From contig QHXQ01000042.1 of the NCBI GenBank assembly GCA_003223935.1, positions 40,962-104,961 on the forward strand: DNA of 64,000 nucleotides, given 5' to 3'. Under the pieces are notes generated by a model. The model did no database searches. It had not been told where the DNA came from and was given only the letters and a program-made list of their open reading frames with translations. Position 1 is the stretch's first letter. Every line of letters starts with the position of its first letter. The position numbers and the translations under genes are program-made. Below, one piece after another: positions 26,675 through 34,812 of the stretch. This DNA is from Acidobacteriota bacterium (GTDB lineage Bacteria; Acidobacteriota; Blastocatellia; Pyrinomonadales; Pyrinomonadaceae).

Positions 26675-26742
26675 GCCGTGACGGGTGACAGGTGACAAGA
26701 AAGAACAGGTGGTTCTCTTGTCACCTGTCACCCGTCACGGCA
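26675..26742. repeat. Perfect 26-bp inverted repeat (GTGACGGGTGACAGG phrase)
   Basis: Arm 26675-26700 is an exact inverted copy of 26717-26742, built from the reiterated word GTGACGGGTGACAGGTGACA, with a 16-base loop. Related but imperfect phrases flank it at 26571-26615 and recur at 41.4-41.5 kb. Confidence 0.9.
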
Positions 26743-26751
26743 TGTCAGAAA

Positions 26752-26841
26752 CGTAGCCCGATGGAACTTGCGTCGTTCGACGCGCAACGGCCCCGACAAC
26801 CATCACGCAACGAAACGAACACAAACCCATCGGGCTACGTC
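26752..26841. repeat. MITE-like palindrome with 14-bp terminal inverted repeats
   Basis: ACGTAGCCCGATGG (26752-26765) and CCATCGGGCTACGT (26828-26841) are exact inverted copies bounding about 62 bases with further internal GCGCAACG/CGTTCG symmetry. No coding capacity. It may be a small non-autonomous element; only one copy is in the window. Confidence 0.6.
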
Positions 26842-26882
26842 GTGCGATTGCGCCAGCGAGGCGCGGCGCAATCAAGCCGTGA

Positions 26883-27614
26883 TCAGGCGGGGCGCGTGGC
26901 GGTGTGCAACGCGGCGATCCCGCCGGTCAGATTTCGATACTCAACCTGCGCAAAACCGATCTCGCGCAGCAGCGCCGCCAGTCGTTTCTGATCTGGAAAG
27001 CGCGAGACCGAGTCGGGCAGATACTCATACGCGCCACGCGAGCCGCTCACCAATCCGCCCACGCGCGGCAGCACGCGCGTAAAATAGAATTGAAAGAGCG
27101 CGCGAAAGCCCGGCACGTTGGGGCGCGAGAACTCAAGCACTGCGAGCGTGCCGCCCGGCCTGAGCACACGCCAGAACTCACGCAAACCTGCTTCGACGCT
27201 CGCCAGATTGCGCAAGCCGAACGCGATGGTGACGACATCAAACGTCGCGTCGGCAAAGGGCAGATGCAGCGCATCGCCTTCGATGAAAGGGAGCGCGCGC
27301 CCGCGCGTCTCTGCTTTACGCGCGGCGAGTTCGAGCATCGGCCGGCAGAAGTCGAGACCAGTCACGCTTGTCTCACTGCCTTCGGCGAGCGCCAGCGCCA
27401 AGTCGCCCGTGCCGCAAGCCACGTCGAGCGTGCGCGTGTGTGCGCCGAGTGATGAGCGCAGACGTTCAACGACCAGCCGACGCCAACGCCGGTCTGTGTT
27501 GCCCGACAATAGATGATTCAAAAGATCGTAGCGGGCCGCGATCCCCGCAAACATCGCACGCACACGTCGCGCGTGCTCTGATTGTTGCTCAGTGTCAGTT
27601 TGAACTTTTGCCAT
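26883..27614 (-). CDS. ubiE: Demethylmenaquinone/ubiquinone methyltransferase
   Basis: 243 residues from ATG 27614. UbiE/MenG motifs are YDLLNHLLSGNTDRRWRR, LDVACGTGDLALALAEG (SAM site), GLDFCRPML, FGLRNLASVEAGLREFWRVLRPGG and SRGAYEYLPDSVSRFPDQ. It C-methylates the quinone ring in the last steps of menaquinone (likely here) or ubiquinone synthesis. A longer frame to 27920 adds an Arg-rich tract antisense to the M16-like gene and is not credible. It runs in the same direction as, and just downstream of, the M16-like gene. Confidence 0.93.
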   Translation of the reverse strand: MAKVQTDTEQQSEHARRVRAMFAGIAARYDLLNHLLSGNTDRRWRRLVVERLRSSLGAHTRTLDVACGTGDLALALAEGSETSVTGLDFCRPMLELAARKAETRGRALPFIEGDALHLPFADATFDVVTIAFGLRNLASVEAGLREFWRVLRPGGTLAVLEFSRPNVPGFRALFQFYFTRVLPRVGGLVSGSRGAYEYLPDSVSRFPDQKRLAALLREIGFAQVEYRNLTGGIAALHTATRPA

Positions 27615-27679
27615 CGCAACGTTAGCGACATACACACTCTTCGAGGTTGTCGCCGGTTTGCGTTTTGCTTGTGAATTGA

Positions 27680-29086
27680 TTACGGATGACGAGTTGGCGC
27701 AGGCGGCTGTGTGGGTGCGCTTGCGCCGAACACTTCGACGCCGTTCGTTGTGCGCGCGAGGCTTTCGCGCAACTCCGCGCCGGGGCCTGTGGCGACTGTG
27801 GCCACGGGCGCATCGCGGAAGAGCCGGGCGGCGACGCGCTGCACGTCTGCGGGCGTCAACTCGTTGAGCGCGCGTTGCTCGTCTGCGGCCGTCACTTTGT
27901 AGCTTTCTGCGTCGAGCCATTCATCGGCCTGCGCCACGGCCGCCTGTTTGGTTTGTGTAAGCGATGCGGCGACTTCGCGCTTCGCTTGCTCAAACTCTGC
28001 GGCGTTGAACTGCGTGGTCGCAAGCGCGCGCAAGGTCGCGCGGGCCGCGTCGAGCGTCTGCGCGACATCAGCCGAGCGCACCTGCGCGCTCATCTGCCAG
28101 AGACCGCCGAGCGCGCGCGCTTCGTGGCGCACCGTCAGATTGTTCGGCCCCGCCGCGCCGAGCGCGCTCTGCCAACGCCCACGCGCCAGTGCTGCGAGCA
28201 CTGCGGCGGCGACGTGATCGCGATCCGCGCGTGCGAGACCGCGCACGGCCAGACGAACTTCGGCCGTCGTCGTGCCTGCCTGATCAACAACGAGCGTGCG
28301 CGCGTCAGGCGTGGGCGGTTGGCGGAAGGTTGCGGGCACGAGTGCTTCGCTCTTGCGCCAAGCGCCGAGGAATTGGCGAAAGGCGCGCATCGCACGGGCC
28401 GGCTCGACGCCGCCGATCATGATGAGCCGCGCATTGTCGGCTGTGATAAAGCGGTCGCGTGCCAGCAAGAGATCGTTGCGCTCGACGCGCGCGAGCGATT
28501 CGGGCGTGCCGGCAACGAGGCGCGCGTAAGGATGTCGGCCGAAGAGGCGCGCGGCAATGGCGCGGTCGGCGATAGCGGCGGGCGTGGCACTTGCGGCGCG
28601 GGCTGTTTTGATCCGCTCGGCGCGCAGTCGCGCCACGTCGTCCGCGTTGATGCGCATATTGACGACCGCACCGCGTAATATATCGGCTAGTCGTTCAAAC
28701 TCGTTCGCGCGCCCCGACAAAAGCACGTCAATATGATCGTAGTCGGTCGTGACTTCAAACTGCCCGCCGAGTTCTTCGGTGACGAAGACGCGCGTAGATT
28801 GATCTGGAAAGAGCAGGTCGCTCAGGAGCGCCATCTCGCCCTCTTTGCCCGCGAGATCGAAGACCGCGCCGCTCTCGATGCGCAACTTCAACAACACCAT
28901 CGGGTCGCCGGGGCGATAGGCCAATAGGATGGGCAGACCGTTGAGCAACTGTTCGCGTTGCGGCGTGCCCGACGCGCTCTGTGCGGCGCGTGCTGGCGCG
29001 GGCGCATAGGATAAGAGCAGGGCGCAGGTGGCGAGTGCGAGCGTGGCGCGCAAATAGATGGGCAACGAAAAGTTTCGACGCATCAT
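27680..29086 (-). CDS. M16-family peptidase-like protein lacking the zinc motif
   Basis: About 468 residues from ATG 29086, with a signal peptide (LALATCALLLSYAPAPARA). The two-lobe pitrilysin layout is recognisable: NGLPILLAYRPGDPMVLLKLRIESGAVFD at the start, LFGRHPYARLVAGTPESL in the middle, and C-terminal TQFNAAEFEQAKREVAASL. Where active enzymes have HxxEH, this protein has GEMALLSDLLF, so the zinc ligands are missing. M16B enzymes often work as a catalytic plus a non-catalytic subunit; this would be the latter, and its partner is not adjacent. Probably periplasmic. Confidence 0.82.
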   Translation of the reverse strand: MMRRNFSLPIYLRATLALATCALLLSYAPAPARAAQSASGTPQREQLLNGLPILLAYRPGDPMVLLKLRIESGAVFDLAGKEGEMALLSDLLFPDQSTRVFVTEELGGQFEVTTDYDHIDVLLSGRANEFERLADILRGAVVNMRINADDVARLRAERIKTARAASATPAAIADRAIAARLFGRHPYARLVAGTPESLARVERNDLLLARDRFITADNARLIMIGGVEPARAMRAFRQFLGAWRKSEALVPATFRQPPTPDARTLVVDQAGTTTAEVRLAVRGLARADRDHVAAAVLAALARGRWQSALGAAGPNNLTVRHEARALGGLWQMSAQVRSADVAQTLDAARATLRALATTQFNAAEFEQAKREVAASLTQTKQAAVAQADEWLDAESYKVTAADEQRALNELTPADVQRVAARLFRDAPVATVATGPGAELRESLARTTNGVEVFGASAPTQPPAPTRHP

Positions 29087-29463
29087 TTCAAATGTTAGCA
29101 AAAATACCGCGAATGACGTTTTGCGCCGCGTTTGCCGGCGGTAAAATTCTCGGTGGCTCATTCGTTCAGGCTGAAAAACCGGCACGGGGAGTTGCCAGTG
29201 CAGTTTAGATGCCGCCCAGCGCAAGCGTCAACCGCAAGACTAAAAGGTTAAACTTCTTTCATTTGGCGCGGAAACCGATGCGCATAAAGTCGCATCTAAA
29301 CCTCGCGGGTCAAGCTGTACGCTCCGGCGAGAGCATTGGACGAGACGAATCATGTATAATACGGGTCGGCGGTTCGAGTTGCTGTGCTTGGCAGAGACGG
29401 GCCAAAGCGAGTATAACCGCCGCAAGAGTTAGCGCCGTCGCCTTTGCCAATTAGGAAGAAACG
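29087..29463. other. Divergent promoter region
   Basis: About 380 bases between the M16-like gene and the TonB-C gene. A good -10 box TATAAT lies at 29355-29360, but no clear -35 is seen at the right spacing. The leader of the TonB-C gene contains complementary GGCGGTT/AACCGCC words about 40 bases apart. No gene seen. Confidence 0.5.
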
Positions 29464-31050
29464 ATGAAGAGATGTCCGACCTGTCAGGAAGAGTTCGCCG
29501 ATAAGTTCGGGTTCTGCCCGGTTGACGGCACGCCGTTGTCGAATGGCTTCAATGCGATGGCCGCCGAGTCGGTCGTAGCGAGCCAGACGACGCAAGAAGA
29601 GAGCGGCATCGCCTATACGCACGCGACTGAAGCGACGAACGCAAGCGAGACCACTTGGTCTGCGGGCGCAGCGCATGAAGCGTCTGACGACGGTGCGGCT
29701 GAGGCGGCAGCGGCGGGCGCAGGCGGCGCAGCAGGTTACAGCGCGGGGCACGAACGCGAAGAGTATCACCTGACGATGCTCGAAGATCAGGGCCTCGTTC
29801 GTCGCCTAACGACGGAAGTGCGCGGGATCGGGCACGAGGCGGGGCTGACTTGGCCTGAGTTCAAACGCAATCCCGGCGGGTTCATCAAGCGCGGCGCCTC
29901 GGCTTACAGTCGCGCCTTCTTCCAGTTCATCTCGCAGCCGAACGTCGCCAAAGGCATCGTCGCCGCGTTTGCCGGTCTGATCATTCTCGCCGGTCTCGTC
30001 GCCGCATTCGACAGTTTGCAGTCGCGCCACACCGTCTCGCTCAAGCCGATGGCCATCGGCTTTGTCGCGTTGGCGCTGTGCGGCGCGACCGTCGCGCTGC
30101 TCGACCGTATGCGCGCCAAACATACGACGGCAGTAGTCGGCATCATTGCCGCGCTCGCCGTTATGCTAAGCGCGGCGGTCGGCTATATCGTCTATGAAAA
30201 TCTCCGTGCGGCGCGCGCACTAGCGGCGGATAAGATACGCGAAGACCTTGATTATCAAGGGCTGATCACAGACATCCCCGAAGAGCAGAAGCAACCGGAC
30301 AAAGGAGCGGCCGGCACGGCGAAAGGGAACGGCGGCGGCTCGAAGCCGGAGTTTGAACGACCACACGGCGGCGGCGGCGGCGGCCGTGCCGAGACCAAGC
30401 CCGCTAGTTTCGGCAAACTACCGCCCGCGTCAATGGACATCCCGCAAGTGGTTGCGCCCGATCCGCATCCACCCGTGATTCAGAATCCGCACTTACCGAC
30501 GCCCGCGACGATTGACGCAGACCCGACGCTCTTTCCGCCCGATCCGCGTCCGCTACCATACGGCGATCCGAAATCGCACTCAAACGAGACCAGTTCCGGC
30601 CCCGGCACAGGTAATGGCATCGGCACGGGCACGGGCGGCGGCGTCGGTTCAGGTGAAGGCGGCGGCGTCGGCCCCGGTCGCGGCGGCAACACAGGCGGCG
30701 GCGACCGTTCGATGGGCGGCGGCGGCCCCGGCGGTGGTGGTGGCGGCGGTGATTACAGCCGTACGTTCACAGTCAAAGAAGTGACCAAGCGCGCAGTAAT
30801 CGTCTCGAAGCCAGAGCCGACATTCACGGAAGAGGCGCGCAAAGATAACGTGACGGGCGAAGTGGTATTGCGCATGGTCTTGGGATCGAACGGGGCTGTG
30901 TCGAACATCGTGCCTTTGAAGCGTCTGCCGGATGGATTGACGGAGCGCGCGATAGCTGCGGCCCGACAGATACAGTTCACGCCTGCGGAGAAGGACGGAC
31001 ACAAGGTCTCGCAATATGTGACCGTCTCTTACAACTTCAATATCTACTAA
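29464..31050 (+). CDS. Zinc-ribbon, membrane-spanning protein with TonB C-terminal domain
   Basis: 528 residues from ATG 29464 (AGGAAG upstream). The N-terminus MKRCPTCQEEFADKFGFCPVDG is a zinc-ribbon-like cytoplasmic knuckle. Three hydrophobic segments follow (KGIVAAFAGLIILAGLVAAF; MAIGFVALALCGATVALL; VGIIAALAVMLSAAVGYIVY). A long Gly/Pro-rich periplasmic linker comes next, then a TonB C-terminal domain (KPEPTFTEEARKDNVTGEVV, GLTERAIAAARQIQFTPAEK). TonB couples the proton motive force to outer-membrane transport, but no ExbBD is nearby. The zinc-ribbon/TonB-C fusion is unusual; an envelope sensor role is possible. Confidence 0.85.
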   Translation: MKRCPTCQEEFADKFGFCPVDGTPLSNGFNAMAAESVVASQTTQEESGIAYTHATEATNASETTWSAGAAHEASDDGAAEAAAAGAGGAAGYSAGHEREEYHLTMLEDQGLVRRLTTEVRGIGHEAGLTWPEFKRNPGGFIKRGASAYSRAFFQFISQPNVAKGIVAAFAGLIILAGLVAAFDSLQSRHTVSLKPMAIGFVALALCGATVALLDRMRAKHTTAVVGIIAALAVMLSAAVGYIVYENLRAARALAADKIREDLDYQGLITDIPEEQKQPDKGAAGTAKGNGGGSKPEFERPHGGGGGGRAETKPASFGKLPPASMDIPQVVAPDPHPPVIQNPHLPTPATIDADPTLFPPDPRPLPYGDPKSHSNETSSGPGTGNGIGTGTGGGVGSGEGGGVGPGRGGNTGGGDRSMGGGGPGGGGGGGDYSRTFTVKEVTKRAVIVSKPEPTFTEEARKDNVTGEVVLRMVLGSNGAVSNIVPLKRLPDGLTERAIAAARQIQFTPAEKDGHKVSQYVTVSYNFNIY

Positions 31051-31074
31051 GTTCTCATCAAGCTTAGAGACAAC

Positions 31075-31117
31075 ACGGCGGCGATTCTTGATTCGAGAAT
31101 CGCCGCCGTAATCTTTT
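31075..31117. terminator. Strong hairpin terminator between convergent genes
   Basis: ACGGCGGCGATTCT (31075-31088) pairs perfectly with AGAATCGCCGCCGT (31096-31109), with a 7-base loop and AATCTTTT after it. Confidence 0.9.
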
Positions 31118-31133
31118 GCTCGTTATCGCCGCT

Positions 31134-32342
31134 CTAGCTAACACACTCGTCGGCGACGCGCCGGATGCGGCGCACGCCTTCCTGCAAGCGTTCGAGCGAG
31201 GTCGCATAGGAGATGCGTATGAAGCCGTCCGCGCCGAAGCCTGCGCCGTCGGTCACGACCGTCTGCTCGTCGCGTAAAAGTTTTTCGACGAACGCGCCCG
31301 AACTATTCACTTCGCCGCGCAGACAGCCGCGCACGTCCGGGAACGCATAGAACGCGCCTTCAGGCTCAAAGCAACTGAAGCCCGGAATCTCCGCGAGCGC
31401 GTTCGTGAGCCACGCGCGCCTGCGGCTATATTCGGCGAGCATCTCGGCCACGCAAGCTTGCGTTGCGTTGAGCGCCTCGGCCGCCGCGTGCTGCGCGAAG
31501 GAATTGGGATTGCTGGTCGAGTGGCCTTGCACTTTGAGCATGCCTACGATCCAGGCTGCGGGGGCGAGCGCATAACCCATGCGCCAGCCCGTCATCGCAT
31601 AAGTCTTCGAGAACGAACCGGCGATGCACAGACGTGCGCGCAGTTCCGGCGCGAGACTCGCCACACTGAACACACGCGCCGGTTCATAAACAAATTGTAG
31701 GTAACATTCATCCGAGATCGCGTAGATGCCGCGCTCGGCGCAGACTTCGAGGATGCGTCTGAACTCGTCGGGCGGAATTACACGCCCTGAAGGGTTCGAC
31801 GGCGAGTTGATGATGATCAACTTCGTTCGCGTCGTCGTCGCGCGCGCGACCTCTGCGGCGGTCAGATGAAAGGCGCTTGCTTCCGTATCAATGAGCACGG
31901 GCGTCGCGCCTGCGAACGTGACCATCTCAGGAAACGAGACCCAGTAGGGACGTGCGACGAGCACCTCGTCGCCCGGCTCACAGAGCGACACGACGGCGTT
32001 GAAGATCGCTTGCTTGCCGCCCGCCGTCGCCATCACCTCTTTGAAGTCGTAGCGCGCGCCGAACTCACGTTCGTAGTAATTGATGATCGCCTGTTGTAGC
32101 TCGCGCGTGCCGCCCGTCGCCGTGTACTTGGTTTCGCCCGCCCGCAAGGCTTCGAGGGCCGCTTGTTTGATGTGCTCCGGCGTATCGAAGTCTGGTTCGC
32201 CCGCGCCGAGATCAACCACGTCCGCGCCCGCAGCCTTCAAGGCGAGCGCCTGCTGCATCGCCGCAAGGGTCGCCGAAGCGCGCATCCGCGCCACGTTTGG
32301 CGCGAGTGGGAAATCACTTGGAGCAGGTTTAACCATCATCAT
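31134..32342 (-). CDS. Class I/II aminotransferase (aspartate aminotransferase-like)
   Basis: 402 residues. A fold-type I PLP enzyme: VDLGAGEPDFDTPEHIKQAA, TKYTATGGTRELQQAI, INSPSNPSGRV, ISDECYLQFVYEP, GSFSKTYAMTGWRMGYA (Schiff-base lysine in SFSKTYA) and the substrate-binding arginine in FIRISYAT. It most resembles the Igamma bacterial aspartate/prephenate aminotransferases. Three consecutive ATG codons are possible starts (32342, 32339, 32336), none with a strong ribosome site. It runs in the same direction as coaD, but a 60-base gap makes an operon uncertain. Confidence 0.93.
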   Translation of the reverse strand: MMMVKPAPSDFPLAPNVARMRASATLAAMQQALALKAAGADVVDLGAGEPDFDTPEHIKQAALEALRAGETKYTATGGTRELQQAIINYYEREFGARYDFKEVMATAGGKQAIFNAVVSLCEPGDEVLVARPYWVSFPEMVTFAGATPVLIDTEASAFHLTAAEVARATTTRTKLIIINSPSNPSGRVIPPDEFRRILEVCAERGIYAISDECYLQFVYEPARVFSVASLAPELRARLCIAGSFSKTYAMTGWRMGYALAPAAWIVGMLKVQGHSTSNPNSFAQHAAAEALNATQACVAEMLAEYSRRRAWLTNALAEIPGFSCFEPEGAFYAFPDVRGCLRGEVNSSGAFVEKLLRDEQTVVTDGAGFGADGFIRISYATSLERLQEGVRRIRRVADECVS

Positions 32343-32405
32343 GTTGAAAGAAAATTTGTTTCGTCGTCAGTATAACATCGTGCCGTCGTCGGCTGTCGGT
32401 CTTGT

Positions 32406-32900
32406 TCAACGCTGACCGAGTTTCTCGCGCATGCGCGCTTCGACGAGCGGCGGCACGAGTCCTGTAATCGAGCCGCCGAGTTGGGCGACCTCTTTGACGA
32501 GCCGCGAGCTGACGTAAGAATAAGCTTCGGCCGGCATCATAAAGACCGTCTCAATGCGTGGCTCAAGCCGGCGGTTCATCAAAGCCATCTGCAACTCGTA
32601 CTCGTAATCCGAGAACGCGCGGATGCCGCGCACGACCGCCGCCGCCTGTCGCGCCGCCGCGTATTCCATCAGCAGTCCCTGAAAATCTTCCACGACAAGC
32701 CGACAGCCATCGCTACTTATTTCCGTCAACACCGTCGTCAGAAGCTCCCGCCGCTCCTCAACCGAAAACAACGGCTGCTTGTGCGGGTTGATGACCACGG
32801 CGACGATGATCTCATCGAACAGTTTGCAGCCGCGCTCGATGATGTCGAGGTGTCCGTTCGTCACCGGGTCGAATGAGCCGGGAAAGATCGCTCGTCGCAT
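32406..32900 (-). CDS. coaD: Phosphopantetheine adenylyltransferase
   Basis: 164 residues, normal for CoaD. It opens with RAIFPGSFDPVTNGHLDIIERG, the nucleotidyltransferase motif (TxGH). It also has the phosphopantetheine-binding VVRGIRAFSDYEYELQMALMNR and the second motif SYVSSRLVKEVA. It transfers AMP from ATP to 4'-phosphopantetheine, the penultimate step of coenzyme A synthesis. Confidence 0.97.
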   Translation of the reverse strand: MRRAIFPGSFDPVTNGHLDIIERGCKLFDEIIVAVVINPHKQPLFSVEERRELLTTVLTEISSDGCRLVVEDFQGLLMEYAAARQAAAVVRGIRAFSDYEYELQMALMNRRLEPRIETVFMMPAEAYSYVSSRLVKEVAQLGGSITGLVPPLVEARMREKLGQR

Positions 32901-33007
32901 ACGCGGGTTGTCTTCGGACGTGGATGTGCGCCAGCGGCCGCGAGGTTAGCACAAACGCCTGACATAAATAAATAGCGCCTGACATTGGTTGGGCGTGCTA
33001 GGACAGC

Positions 33008-33129
33008 GCCTAAGCTTACTTCTGCGATTTACCAAACGCGGGCAGAGTACGGAACACAAAGGCATAGGGGCTACAGCAGCAGAGAACTGTTGCCCGCGCC
33101 CCACAGACGACGAGAAGTTAAGCTAGGCG
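33008..33129. repeat. Imperfect dyad after the SEFIR gene
   Basis: Outer arms near 33008-33024 (GCCTAAGCTTACTTCT) and 33112-33128 (AGAAGTTAAGCTAGGC) are inverted copies with small indels. Inner arms are GCGGGCA and TGCCCGC. The element begins at the stop codon of the SEFIR gene and superficially resembles an integron attC site. Two direct copies of CGCCTGACAT lie just beyond (32956-32965 and 32976-32985). Confidence 0.5.
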
Positions 33130-34314
33130 TCATTTCTGAGTCCCGCTAGGGACATCAGGACTGGAAGGCGCGTCTTCTTCTTCCAGCCATTCCTTGGCTG
33201 TTTTTATCTGTGCAAGAACTATCTCTAAATCTGTTTCTAGCAACTTCTCAAAGCTCCTTGAACTTCCGCCCACACGAAGAACCGTTGCTTGGCCATGCAA
33301 TAAGCTAAAAAAGTTCTCGATTAGCATGATTTGAGTTTCGATACGCTTAATTCTTCTTTCTATATTATCTATGCTACTCAGTTGCTTTTTCAGTAATTCC
33401 AAGTGTGGAGAGTCGCTATTTGCCTCATCAATCTGCAGAAGTGTGTTTTTCTCTTTCTCAAGCCTTGTTTCGATAGCTTGGCGGTTAATACTACGCATGT
33501 AATTCTTTAGGCGCCGATAGCCATCAAGAAATTCGATAAAAGATTCATATACAATCTCAATGCCTTGAAGTGAAGCGTGGGGTTCTCGTTTTTCAGAATG
33601 TACTCGATCAGCATAAGCTTCCAAGACATTTTTCTTAATCCAGCGGAGATAAAAAACAGCTTCGCGCTCTCGCGGGTCATAGGTCTCTATGAGTTTCTCT
33701 AATCGTTCTCGCTTTTTGGTATCCGCGCCCGCACTTTTTGGTACAACCAAGAAAGATATTGCGCGCGTCCACCATCCGCTACGCTCATTAGTTTTCGCGA
33801 CCGCACTTTTGGGTAGCGTTCTTGGTCGCACTCGCAGACCAACCGGCGGTGCCTCCTCTCTGGTCCGGCGCAGGGTAACGAGCAGATCCTTATACATGGG
33901 TTCAGAATATGGTTCCCCACGGAGATCGATATATAGTTTGCCGCGAAGCCAAGAAGGTGCCGCAGTACTCCACTCGCCAAACCTCAGTACCGGTATGAAC
34001 TTGCGATGATTCTGCTTTTCAGCGACCTCGGCTGTAATGATGGTTCCTTCGTATCCCACCCCACCAGACCTAGCCTCTGACTTGGCTTTATATTGCGGCG
34101 TACAAACGATGATCACGAAGTCATTATCGCGGACTCCGCATTCCATAAATAGCGGCAAATGATCACCCGGCACTAAATGCCACTGATCTAGAGTGACATC
34201 GACGCCATCAGCACGAAGCCGTTTCGCCAACTCTTTGATCCACTTTTGCTGTGCGTCATCACCCCGAGCATAAGAAATGAAAGCGGAGGGGTAATGGTCT
34301 GTGTTCTCGCTCAT
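33130..34314 (-). CDS. SEFIR (TIR-like) domain protein
   Basis: 394 residues from ATG 34314 (GAGGA upstream). The first 150 residues are a SEFIR/TIR-fold domain: SAFISYARGDDAQQKWIKEL, DGVDVTLDQWHLVPGDHLP, DNDFVIIVCTPQYK. The rest is alpha-helical with coiled-coil character (QAIETRLEKEKNTLLQIDEA; SIDNIERRIKRIETQIM). Bacterial SEFIR and TIR proteins include NAD-depleting effectors of anti-phage defence. The gene is more AT-rich than its surroundings and stands alone between housekeeping genes, which suggests acquisition. A signalling adaptor without enzymatic activity cannot be excluded. Confidence 0.88.
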   Translation of the reverse strand: MSENTDHYPSAFISYARGDDAQQKWIKELAKRLRADGVDVTLDQWHLVPGDHLPLFMECGVRDNDFVIIVCTPQYKAKSEARSGGVGYEGTIITAEVAEKQNHRKFIPVLRFGEWSTAAPSWLRGKLYIDLRGEPYSEPMYKDLLVTLRRTREEAPPVGLRVRPRTLPKSAVAKTNERSGWWTRAISFLVVPKSAGADTKKRERLEKLIETYDPREREAVFYLRWIKKNVLEAYADRVHSEKREPHASLQGIEIVYESFIEFLDGYRRLKNYMRSINRQAIETRLEKEKNTLLQIDEANSDSPHLELLKKQLSSIDNIERRIKRIETQIMLIENFFSLLHGQATVLRVGGSSRSFEKLLETDLEIVLAQIKTAKEWLEEEDAPSSPDVPSGTQK

Positions 34315-34812
34315 CGGGTCCTCGATGCGATCAATGTTAAGTAGATGCTGAGGTATAGGGTTTTATGACCCTCCGATTGACCTGCTAATGCTACACGCTG
34401 TGGTATCAAAATATCAAACTCACCGAAAAATCTGCTTGAAGGGATCGTGTTGTTTAAATTCGTCGCAAAGCGGCGCAAGGCTGCTGTTTAAACTACGGAG
34501 CGAAGTATGGCCCTCCAATCGGCATGTTATATGGCTGTACACTATTTACCTCGGCACTGCCAGCGCAGCAGGCTGTCTTGACAGGCGGGGCGGGTGGTGT
34601 TTCAATAACGACGGCAAACAAACGTGGTGAGTTAAGGCGACTTGCGGCCACGTAAAATAAACAGCTAAACAGCTCGGCACGTCTCGCTAGGTTTAGAGAC
34701 CGCCCCGCAAACAGGATTCCTGCTTTTCGCGGCCCCGCGTTGTTTGGCGCGGGGCTTAACTTATGCGGGGCGTTTTCGGCGCAGCCGCCGCGAGCGTTGG
34801 GACAAAAAACGG
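34315..34812. other. Leader region between the SEFIR gene and metH
   Basis: About 500 bases with no convincing gene. The half nearest metH contains GC-rich complementary words: CCGCCCCGC near 34700, GCCCCGCG (34732-34739), CGCGGGGC (34748-34755) and GCGGGGCG near 34764. A small CAGGATTCCTG hairpin lies before them. Alternative pairings are possible, but I recognise no riboswitch class. Confidence 0.5.
34732..34755 (+). promoter_or_regulatory. GC-rich hairpin in the metH leader
   Basis: GCCCCGCG and CGCGGGGC form a perfect 8-bp stem with an 8-base loop about 58 bases before the metH ATG. The tail is TTAACTT, a weak terminator signature, so attenuation is only a possibility. Confidence 0.45.

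Larger units (their letters stand above)
26564..26882. other. Repeat-filled gap upstream of the permeases
   Basis: About 320 bases without a gene. It contains GTGACAGGTGAC-type phrases, a perfect 26-bp inverted repeat at 26675-26742 and a second inverted repeat (GTAGCCCGATGG) at 26752-26841. Confidence 0.7.

Noticed and set aside
26564..26731. Extended N-terminus of the DppB-like permease
   Set aside because: The extra residues translate an intergenic GTGACAGG repeat.
33008..33129. Functional integron attC site
   Set aside because: The required GTTRRRY core is missing at the distal end and no integrase is present; kept only as a weak observation.
34560..34812. Cobalamin or SAM riboswitch before metH
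   Set aside because: No B12 box and no SAM/SAH consensus could be found, only GC-rich complementary words.
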